Shown: piece by piece, positions 7,830-14,254 of the stretch
Layout: every line of letters begins with the position of its first letter
How positions within the stretch are numbered: the first letter of the stretch is position 1
Assembly (NCBI GenBank): GCA_023396345.1
Contig: JAEWWO010000057.1
Span: forward strand, 1 to 14,254
Direction: 5' to 3'
DNA from: Bacteroidota bacterium
GTDB taxonomy: Bacteria; Bacteroidota; Bacteroidia; Chitinophagales; Chitinophagaceae
Length of the DNA stretch: 14,254 nucleotides
Notes under the pieces: generated by a model
Told to the model about the DNA's origin: nothing
The model's input: the letters and a program-made list of their open reading frames with translations, nothing else
The model's database searches: none
Translations under genes and position numbers: made by a program

Positions 7830-10800
7830 TTAAAATCTGATATTCACCCCTGCGGTAACAACCATTGGGTTGGGATAACCAAATGCTGGACTTTCCGGAT
7901 CAAGCCCTGTAAAGGATTTTGATTTAAGTAAAAGTAATAAGTTATCGCCCCCTACATATACTCTTAATGATTTGAGATATATTTTCTTAAGTTGTGATTC
8001 GCTAAAAGTATACCCAATTTGAGCATTTCTCAATTTCAAATACATACCATTTTCTATGTAATAAGTTGATAAGCGTGCTTCCCAGTTATTATCTGTAAGT
8101 ACGGGAGCCGGAATATCTGAATTGGGATTAGCAGGAGACCATGCATTAAGCAGACGCGTACCTTTGTTTGATGATGATTCTATTGCACTCCAAAAATCGG
8201 TATACATTTTTGATTCGTTATTTACATCAGTCTTGCCTATTCCTTGCAATAAGAATGATAAATCAAAATTTTTGTAGCTAATATTGGCATTAAATCCATA
8301 GGTGAATTTAGGTAAAGGAGTTCCTATCCAAGTGCGGTCATAATCATTGATAACCCCATCTCCATTCAAGTCTTTGTATCTAATACGTCCAAGGCCTTTG
8401 CCTGATTGATCAACCCAATTATCAACCTCTTCTTGAGTGCGGAACAAGCCATCAGCTACATAACCAAAGTAAGAACCAATAGTGTGTCCTAAGATATTTT
8501 GTCCGCGTCCATCGCCACCGTATGCATTCACTACTTCAGCAGGTAAATCAGTAACTTTATTACGTACAATATCAAAATTTGCAGTTACATCAATAGACCA
8601 ATCATTAGAAAATCTATTACGATATCCAATCATAAATTCAAAACCTTTGTTTTGCATACTTGCACCATTAATCCATTGATTTCCGCCTTCTCCTAAAACA
8701 CCAATGTACGGTGGGAGAATTAAAATTCCGGAAGTTTTTTTGATGTAATAATCCATGCTACCATAAATTTTCTGGTTCAAAAAACCATAATCAATACCAA
8801 AGTTTGACATTTCTGTAGCTTCCCATTTTAAATTAGGATTGGCATTTTGCGAAAGATAAAAGCCAGAAGGAAGAACGCCAGATTTTTTACCTTCAATATC
8901 ATAAGCGGTAATATTGTAATTAGGCAGGTAAATATTGTAAATAGCATTGTTGGCTATTTGTTCGTTACCTGTTTGTCCCCAACCAAATCTTAATTTTAAT
9001 TCACTGATAGCCTCAATATTATCTTTGATGAAATCTTCTTCACTCAAACGCCAAGCAGCTGAAAATGCCGGAAATAAACCAAAACGATTGTTTTCTCCAA
9101 AACGGGAAGACCCGTCATAACGTAAAGTTCCAGAGAAGAGATATCTGTTTTTGTAAGAATAATTCGCCTTAGCAATATATGACATTAAAACGTTTTTAAG
9201 CCCATAGCCGCTATTATCTTTCAATCCAGTGCCGGCATCTAAGTACATATAATCCTCATCTTCCAAAACATAATCTTCTCTCGAAGCATTGAAAAAATTG
9301 GTAGTAGAGGTAAGGTATTCAGTACCGATAAAAGCATCTAACTTGTGCTCGCTTTTGTTAAATTTGTAAGCCAGCGTATTAGTAAATGTGGTATTTAATA
9401 TATGATTTTGTGTATTTATTACTTTATTAATATCATTGACTAAATAACCACTAACATATTTTTTTTGCCAATTACGAGAATAATAGTTACCATAATCAAT
9501 ACCGTAATTTGAACGGAAAGTAAAGTTTTTTAATAATTTTAATTCTGCAAAGAAATTGCCAAATAAACGTAAATAATTATAGCCGTTCTGTTTGTTGTCT
9601 TCCAATACTCTTACAGGATTTTGGCGGTCATTCATTCCGGCAACAGGCCCGCCCCAGCCAACGCCGTCAGCAGTGTGCACAGGAATAAGCGGAACAGCTT
9701 GTAATGCTGCATTTATAACATCTGCTTGTACTTCCTTGGTTTTAGATACGCTAAAGTTTTCTCCTATTGTCAATCTTTTATTTAATAAATTATAATCAGA
9801 ATTTAAACGGATTGAAATACGATCGAAACCAGTAGTTTTGATAATACCTTTATTATTGAAATATCCGGCAGAGAATAAATATTTACCACTTTCTGTAGCA
9901 TTGGATAATTGCACATCATAGTTTTGTATAATGCCTGTACGAGATATTTCATCAAACCAATTGGTATTGGCGGCTTTTATGGTTTGGGCAGCATCTAAAT
10001 ATTCTGGTACATATATTTTATCTAATATTGGAAGGTTAGTAGAAGGATCTACATGCCAATCATATCTATATTGAATACTGTTAGTATTTGGGTCATAGCC
10101 ACTGTTTACATTAGCTTGCCACAATACTTGCCCATATTGTTTAGCATCCAGCATTTCCATTTTTGTTACGTAATTTGAAAATGAAGTATAAGCATTTGCA
10201 TTAACTGTTACACCAGATCCTTTAGCGTGTTTGGTAGTAATGATGATAACACCATTCGCCGCACGCGCTCCGTAAATACTTGCAGCAGAGGCATCCTTCA
10301 AAACCTGCATAGATTCTATATCAGCCTGATTTAATTCATGCAGACCTCCTTTTGTAGGAACACCATCAATAATATACAGCGGGTCATTATCATTCAAAGT
10401 ACCTATACCTCTTATTCTTACGGTAGCCGGAGAACTTGGAGAACCGTTGGATGTAATGTACATGCCCGGCACCTGTCCTTGTAAAGCTTTTACGGGATTG
10501 GCTACTGATTGCTTTTTCATGTCATCAACATCCACCACAGCTACAGAGCCTGTGAGGTCGGCTTTGCGTTGTGTTTGATAGCCGATTACCACTACTTGTT
10601 CACCTTCTTTTACTTCATATTCCAAATGAATAATCAGCGGCGATTGTCCGGTAACGGTTACTTCCTGTGTTTTCATGCCTACGTAAGAAACAGTAAGTTT
10701 ACTGCCGGTTGCTGCTCGTACTGAAAAGTTACCTTTAGCATCTGTGGCTACTGTTTGCTGTGGAGAGCTTACCGTAGCGGCACTTAAAGGCAAATTGTCA

Positions 10801-10892
10801 CTATCATAAACAGTACCAGTGATAGCCTGCTGCTGGCTAAATGCGCTAATCGCAGATAGTAGAATTGCACATAAAAATAGTAACTTTCTCAT
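7830..10892 (-). CDS. susC-like: SusC/RagA-family TonB-dependent outer-membrane transporter
   Basis: This 1020-residue TonB-dependent transporter imports glycan oligosaccharides across the outer membrane with its SusD partner. The parts in order are a signal peptide (about 1-19, cleavage near AFSQ), a carboxypeptidase-D-regulatory-like beta-sandwich (about 22-105, starting ITGTVYDSDNLPLSAATV), a region around VVVIGYQTQRKADLTGSV where the TonB-box and plug begin, the plug itself with RIRGIGTLNDNDPLYIIDG and VLKDASAASIYGARAANGVI, and a beta-barrel ending in a terminal phenylalanine (NIRF), as outer-membrane proteins usually do. There is no STN domain before the beta-sandwich, so control through an anti-sigma/ECF pair is unlikely; this fits HTCS control by the divergent gene. 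It starts 52 bp downstream of the fructokinase stop. No frameshift or truncation is visible. Confidence 0.97.
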   Translation of the reverse strand: MRKLLFLCAILLSAISAFSQQQAITGTVYDSDNLPLSAATVSSPQQTVATDAKGNFSVRAATGSKLTVSYVGMKTQEVTVTGQSPLIIHLEYEVKEGEQVVVIGYQTQRKADLTGSVAVVDVDDMKKQSVANPVKALQGQVPGMYITSNGSPSSPATVRIRGIGTLNDNDPLYIIDGVPTKGGLHELNQADIESMQVLKDASAASIYGARAANGVIIITTKHAKGSGVTVNANAYTSFSNYVTKMEMLDAKQYGQVLWQANVNSGYDPNTNSIQYRYDWHVDPSTNLPILDKIYVPEYLDAAQTIKAANTNWFDEISRTGIIQNYDVQLSNATESGKYLFSAGYFNNKGIIKTTGFDRISIRLNSDYNLLNKRLTIGENFSVSKTKEVQADVINAALQAVPLIPVHTADGVGWGGPVAGMNDRQNPVRVLEDNKQNGYNYLRLFGNFFAELKLLKNFTFRSNYGIDYGNYYSRNWQKKYVSGYLVNDINKVINTQNHILNTTFTNTLAYKFNKSEHKLDAFIGTEYLTSTTNFFNASREDYVLEDEDYMYLDAGTGLKDNSGYGLKNVLMSYIAKANYSYKNRYLFSGTLRYDGSSRFGENNRFGLFPAFSAAWRLSEEDFIKDNIEAISELKLRFGWGQTGNEQIANNAIYNIYLPNYNITAYDIEGKKSGVLPSGFYLSQNANPNLKWEATEMSNFGIDYGFLNQKIYGSMDYYIKKTSGILILPPYIGVLGEGGNQWINGASMQNKGFEFMIGYRNRFSNDWSIDVTANFDIVRNKVTDLPAEVVNAYGGDGRGQNILGHTIGSYFGYVADGLFRTQEEVDNWVDQSGKGLGRIRYKDLNGDGVINDYDRTWIGTPLPKFTYGFNANISYKNFDLSFLLQGIGKTDVNNESKMYTDFWSAIESSSNKGTRLLNAWSPANPNSDIPAPVLTDNNWEARLSTYYIENGMYLKLRNAQIGYTFSESQLKKIYLKSLRVYVGGDNLLLLLKSKSFTGLDPESPAFGYPNPMVVTAGVNIRF

Positions 10893-10944
10893 TGATTTTT
10901 TGTTTTATTGTTAGCTAATAGATTTTTTTTCAAATAATTATTGT

Positions 10945-11844
10945 TTACATTTTTTCAGGTGCAAGCTTTTGTTGCAATTGGTTTATTTCTGCAACTTTAT
11001 ATTCCGGGCAACCACCTGTTTTGGTAGCAATAAAAGCACCTACAGCACCCGCAAAGTCAATGCTGTCCTGCGGTGTACAGCCTTTTATTTGTTGTGAAAG
11101 AAATCCTGCCAAAAAGGAATCACCACTGCCGATCGTGTCTGCTACTTGTACCTTCAATCCTTTGTTGTGATAAATAACATGGTCTTGCAACAGCAAGGAA
11201 CCATCAGCACCACAGGTAACAACCATGCTGTCAAAATGAAATTTATCTTGCAATTTGCGCATGGTATTTTCGGCAGTAGCTGCACCGCCATACCAACTGC
11301 CCAGTATATCCAACTCATCAGCATTCATTTTTAATACATTTGTTTTGCTGAGTTGGTGTGCAATTCTTTCTTTGTCGATAAAGGGTGCGCGCAGGTTGAT
11401 ATCAAAAACTTTTTTTACCGGAATTTCTAATAATTCAAATAAAGTACGGCGTGTCGCCTTGCTTCTGGCAGATAAACTTCCGAAGATAAAATATTGTGCT
11501 TCGGACAGCAACGTTTCATATTTACTTTGCATATCAATGTAATCCCAGGCTACATCTTCTTTAATGGTATAAGTCATTTCACCTCTCTGGTTGGCGATGG
11601 CCAATACCAAACTTGTTTCGTGGTGATAATCGGTTTGTACATTTTCATCACCCACTTTTTTATCGAGCATAAAAGCCTTTAATATTTCACCGTTTTCATC
11701 ATTACCCACGCGTGTAATCAGCGTTGTAGGCACATCCAGATTGTTCAAATGATAGGCAATATTGAGTGGCGCACCGCCTATTTTTCTTTCGTTGGGCAAT
11801 ACATCAAATAATACTTCTCCAAATGATACACAGGTATATTTCAT
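10945..11844 (-). CDS. Fructokinase, PfkB/ribokinase family
   Basis: This cytoplasmic sugar kinase should phosphorylate fructose (ATP + D-fructose to fructose phosphate), feeding glycolysis. The length of 299 residues is normal for PfkB-family fructokinases. Visible landmarks are the N-terminal GEVLFDVLP (9-17), the sugar-binding GGAPLNIAYHL (23-33), DINLR (148-152), MNADEL (173-178), and the family signature DTIGSGDSFLAGFL (236-249), in which Asp242 is the expected catalytic base and Gly239-Gly241 form the anion hole. Ser240 replaces the more common Ala of DTIGAGD, a frequent variant. The start at 11844 lies 11 bp after the MFS porter stop, so transport and phosphorylation genes are tightly coupled. 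Fructose as substrate is inferred from this family subtype and from the GH32 genes; other hexoses or ribose-like sugars are less likely here. Confidence 0.93.
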   Translation of the reverse strand: MKYTCVSFGEVLFDVLPNERKIGGAPLNIAYHLNNLDVPTTLITRVGNDENGEILKAFMLDKKVGDENVQTDYHHETSLVLAIANQRGEMTYTIKEDVAWDYIDMQSKYETLLSEAQYFIFGSLSARSKATRRTLFELLEIPVKKVFDINLRAPFIDKERIAHQLSKTNVLKMNADELDILGSWYGGAATAENTMRKLQDKFHFDSMVVTCGADGSLLLQDHVIYHNKGLKVQVADTIGSGDSFLAGFLSQQIKGCTPQDSIDFAGAVGAFIATKTGGCPEYKVAEINQLQQKLAPEKM

Positions 11845-11855
11845 AATTTCTAAAT

Positions 11856-13184
11856 TTATTTTAATACAGATTTTTCAATTTCTTCTAATGAGCGACCTTT
11901 TGTTTCGGGCATCCATTTAAGTACATAAATGAGTTGCAACACCATCATTGCGCAGAAGAAAGAGAAGATAACTCCTTGTCCTAATCCTTCGCTTACGATA
12001 GGAAATACAAATGTGATGATGGCCGAAAACGCCCAGTGCGTAAGGCTTCCCAGCGTTTGACCTTTGGCACGCACGCTGTTGGGAAATATTTCTGAAATAA
12101 ATACCCAGATACAAGCCCCTTGCGAAATGGCAAAGAAAGCAAAGTATAACAACATGAGCACAACTATTTCCATAGAATGTATGCCCGGCTGATTAAAGAA
12201 ATACGCTACCAACCCTAATGTGACTATTAATCCTATAGAACCTACCAACATTAATTGACGACGACCGAATTTATCAATCAAGGTGAGTGCTACAAACGTG
12301 AAGAGAAAATTAACAGCTCCTAATGCCACACTGGATAATAAAGAGGAATTCACGCCCAAACCGGATGATTCAAATATGCGCGGTGCATAATAAATAATGG
12401 CATTGATACCGGCCAATTGGTTGAATGCTGCAAAACATACAGCCAGAAAAATAGGGAAGCGATATTTGCGCGTAAATAATTTTTCGGTTGATTGGTTTTG
12501 CATATCTGCTTCTTTTGAAGCTTCAATTTGTGCCACATCGGCGGTATAGCCTTGTGGGTTGATGATTTTTAAAGTTTTGGTAGCTTCTTCAATTTTGTTT
12601 TTATAGGTAATTAACCAACGCGGACTTTCGGGCACATAGCGCAGTAAAATGAAGAAAAGTACTGAAGGTATAATTTGAATACCCAACATTAATCTCCAGG
12701 AATGCGCGCCTATAAATACACCAATTAAATAGTTAGACAAATAAGATATTAAAATACCCAACACTACATTAAACTGAAACAAGGCTACAAGTTTACCGCG
12801 GTTTTGTGGTGAGGATATTTCGGAAATGTAAATAGGAGCTGCAACGGATGATGCGCCAACGCCAATGCCGCCCAAAAAGCGGAAGAATAAAAACATATAC
12901 CAGTTAGTAGCAAATGCCGTAAAGGTAGCTGCCAATATAAATAGGACAGATATAATCACCAGCGTGCGTTTTCTGCCCAGTCTGTCAGAAGGTAAACTAC
13001 CCAATGCAGCACCAATAACTGTACCTATTAATGCCATAGCCATAGTAAGGCCATGCTCGAACGATGTCAGGTTCCAATATCCCTGAATAGCTTTTTCTGC
13101 TCCGGAGATTACGGAGGTATCAAATCCGAAAAGAAATCCTCCTAACGCAACTACTATACTCCAAAAAAATACTTTTTTATTCAT
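11856..13184 (-). CDS. MFS sugar porter (probable fructose importer)
   Basis: This 442-residue inner-membrane carrier belongs to the sugar porter family of the major facilitator superfamily, with about 12 hydrophobic segments. It probably brings periplasmic fructose into the cytoplasm by proton symport. Diagnostic motifs are GFDTSVISGA (20-29) in TM1, DRLGRKR (67-73) in the TM2-TM3 loop, RFLGGIGVG (102-110), PESPRWL (185-191) at the end of the N-terminal half, QLAGINAIIYYAP (256-268) in TM7, DKFGRR (304-309) and PETKGRSLEEIE near the C-terminus. These match XylE/GLUT-like porters rather than the FucP type. It is the first gene of the minus-strand series, facing the divergent sensor gene across a 255-bp control region, and is followed after 11 bp by the fructokinase. 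Fructose is an inference from that pairing; the family also moves glucose, xylose and arabinose. Confidence 0.93.
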   Translation of the reverse strand: MNKKVFFWSIVVALGGFLFGFDTSVISGAEKAIQGYWNLTSFEHGLTMAMALIGTVIGAALGSLPSDRLGRKRTLVIISVLFILAATFTAFATNWYMFLFFRFLGGIGVGASSVAAPIYISEISSPQNRGKLVALFQFNVVLGILISYLSNYLIGVFIGAHSWRLMLGIQIIPSVLFFILLRYVPESPRWLITYKNKIEEATKTLKIINPQGYTADVAQIEASKEADMQNQSTEKLFTRKYRFPIFLAVCFAAFNQLAGINAIIYYAPRIFESSGLGVNSSLLSSVALGAVNFLFTFVALTLIDKFGRRQLMLVGSIGLIVTLGLVAYFFNQPGIHSMEIVVLMLLYFAFFAISQGACIWVFISEIFPNSVRAKGQTLGSLTHWAFSAIITFVFPIVSEGLGQGVIFSFFCAMMVLQLIYVLKWMPETKGRSLEEIEKSVLK

Positions 13185-13439
13185 ATACTTTTTTTGTTTT
13201 TGATTTTTGATTTTTTATTCGGTAAATTTATTGTGAATGCAAGCTAATGGTCTTTCGTTTTTGTAATTTTTGCTTATAAAATAAGTACAATCGATAGTTT
13301 ATTTAACTAATTTATTGATATTCATTTAATTATAACGTTAAAAAATATTTGCAAGTTATTAAGAAGTATTTAGTACTTTTGAAATTGTAAACAATATTTT
13401 CAAAATCGTATCAATTTCAAAATTGTACACTTTGTGCTT
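13185..13439. promoter_or_regulatory. Divergent intergenic control region with repeated ATTGTA-type sites
   Basis: This AT-rich 255-bp region separates the minus-strand operon from the plus-strand sensor gene and must hold the promoters of both. AAATTGTAAAC (13382-13392) and AAATTGTACAC (13420-13430) are direct repeats differing at one base, 38 bp apart. GTACAAT at 13285-13291 is the inverse of ATTGTAC at 13422-13428. Small palindromes are centred on the repeats: ATTGT-AA-ACAAT (13384-13395) and CAATTT-CA-AAATTG (13412-13425). They could be operator half-sites for the regulator, though short AT-rich matches arise easily by chance. No small gene is visible here. Confidence 0.45.
13348..13381 (+). 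promoter_or_regulatory. Candidate Bacteroidota promoter for the divergent sensor gene
   Basis: TACTTTTG at 13374-13381 matches the Bacteroidota -7 consensus TAnnTTTG exactly, and TTTG at 13348-13351 can serve as the -33 element with a 22-bp spacer, slightly longer than usual. This would start transcription a few bases after 13381, leaving a leader of about 50 nt before the ATG at 13440. The match is direct; activity is inference. No equally good match is seen on the minus strand for the porter operon. Confidence 0.45.
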
Positions 13440-14254
13440 ATGGAACAGAATCGCAATATTTGGCTTTTAAAAATACTGATTTGTGTTTTTATTGTTTCAT
13501 GTTTGCAATCTTGTAACAATGAAGAACCTGTAAAATGGAAGATTGGCTTTTCCCAATCGGGGGATATTGAGTATTGGCGTAAATATATGTTAGAAGAAAT
13601 GAAAAGAGAATTGACTTTTCATCCTGAAATGGAATTGATTTATAAACAAGCCAATAATAATAGTAAAACTCAGATAGAACAAGTGAGGGCTATGATGAAT
13701 GAGGGCATTGATTTATTAATTATCTCTGCTTATGAATCTACGCCACTCACGTCGGTAGTGGAAGAGGTGTATAAAAAAGGCATACCCGTAATTGTGGTTG
13801 ATAGAAAAATAGATACAGATACGTATTCTTCTTTTATAGGTGCTGATAATTATGAAATAGGAAAAATTGCAGCAAGGTACGCAGCTTTGTTGCTGAATGG
13901 CAAAGGCAATGTAATAGAAATTACCGGTTTGCAAACATCGTCTCCTGCACAAGACAGGCAAAAAGGATTTGGTGATGCTCTCAATGCTATGCCACACATG
14001 CACCTGCTGACTACCATAAATGGTAATTGGTTAGAGTCGGGAGTGGAAGCAGAACTGCCTAAACTGAAAAGGGAATTGCTGAATACGCAACTTATTTACG
14101 CACACAACGATATTTCTGCAGCTGCGGCAGCCAAAATTTGTAACGAGTTAAAATTGACCGATCTTAAAATTATCGGTATTGATGCATTGCCCGGTCAGGG
14201 ATTGGATTTTGTAGATAACCGTACGATTACTGCTTCTGTGATGTATCCTACGGG
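13440..14254 (+). CDS. Exported sugar-binding sensor, probable N-terminus of a hybrid two-component regulator (3' end beyond window)
   Basis: The first 271 codons encode a periplasmic-binding-protein type I (RbsB-like) domain behind an export signal. The hydrophobic segment at about 7-20 is followed by SCLQSC, giving possible lipobox cysteines at 21 or 25. The binding domain runs from WKIGFSQSGD (33-42) to the window edge. It shows IDLLIISAYES (90-100), IPVIVVDRKI (115-124), the GADNYEIGK segment (134-142), AHNDISAAAA (221-230) and GIDALPGQG (246-254), all typical of the ribose/fructose-binding fold. In Bacteroidota fructan PULs, HTCS regulators of this type bind monomeric fructose in the periplasm, then continue into a transmembrane segment, histidine kinase, receiver and AraC-type DNA-binding domain. 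Those later domains are not in the window, so HTCS identity is inferred from fold, signal and divergent position. A free-standing sugar-binding lipoprotein is the main alternative. The ATG at 13440 gives a sensible signal sequence. Confidence 0.85.
   Translation, partial: MEQNRNIWLLKILICVFIVSCLQSCNNEEPVKWKIGFSQSGDIEYWRKYMLEEMKRELTFHPEMELIYKQANNNSKTQIEQVRAMMNEGIDLLIISAYESTPLTSVVEEVYKKGIPVIVVDRKIDTDTYSSFIGADNYEIGKIAARYAALLLNGKGNVIEITGLQTSSPAQDRQKGFGDALNAMPHMHLLTTINGNWLESGVEAELPKLKRELLNTQLIYAHNDISAAAAAKICNELKLTDLKIIGIDALPGQGLDFVDNRTITASVMYPT

Noticed and set aside
10893..10944. A separate promoter or terminator between fructokinase and SusC, prompted by the TTAGCTAA palindrome.
   Set aside because: The palindrome is short, AT-rich, has no flanking U-tract, and there is no -7 consensus nearby.
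11917..12114. A 65-residue same-strand frame inside the sugar porter gene, considered as a frameshift remnant.
   Set aside because: The porter frame is intact from start to stop with all family motifs, so no frameshift is needed.
13185..13330. A TAnnTTTG promoter for the minus-strand porter operon.
   Set aside because: Only weak partial matches such as TAAATTAG are present, without a well-spaced upstream TTTG, so no site could be assigned.
13716..14003. A 95-residue minus-strand frame opposite the sensor gene.
   Set aside because: The plus-strand frame encodes a clear periplasmic-binding-protein domain; the opposite frame shows no family features.

Overview
The window is a fructan (levan- or inulin-type) polysaccharide utilisation locus (PUL) from a member of the Bacteroidota. 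The evidence for the phylum is an adjacent SusC/SusD pair, many short-signal lipoproteins, AT-rich DNA without clear Shine-Dalgarno sites, and a TAnnTTTG-type promoter. The Chitinophagaceae or a related environmental family is a plausible source, but the sequence alone does not settle it. Nothing suggests a boundary of transferred DNA inside the window.

Layout: nine genes run on the minus strand and read right to left. In transcription order they are an MFS sugar porter (11856-13184), a PfkB-family fructokinase (10945-11844), a SusC-like TonB-dependent transporter (7830-10892), a SusD-like lipoprotein (6055-7755), a SusE-position lipoprotein of DUF4960 type (4657-6036), two divergent paralogous GH32-related lipoproteins (3024-4580 and 1332-2987), a small exported thioredoxin-fold protein (832-1317), and a canonical GH32 fructanase cut by the left edge (1-822). 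Gaps are 9 to 76 bp, so one long operon or a few coupled transcripts is likely. A 255-bp intergenic region (13185-13439) separates them from a divergent plus-strand gene (13440 to the right edge). That gene encodes an exported sugar-binding sensor domain, probably the start of a hybrid two-component system (HTCS).

How the genes should work together (inference from the well-studied Bacteroides levan PUL design): surface lipoproteins capture fructan and GH32 enzymes cut it. SusC/D imports the oligosaccharides, and GH32 exo-action releases fructose in the periplasm. Periplasmic fructose is sensed by the HTCS-like protein, carried inward by the MFS porter and phosphorylated by the fructokinase.

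Less ordinary points are: two GH32-related proteins that lack the WMNDPNG nucleophile motif but keep Asp / RDP / Glu-Cys landmarks; a cysteine-rich member of that pair next to a CxxC thioredoxin-fold protein; a near-perfect 16-bp hairpin between the SusE-position gene and the first GH32-like gene; and repeated ATTGTA-type sequences in the divergent control region. There is no gene-free stretch longer than 300 bases, and I see no RNA gene, mobile element or CRISPR array.
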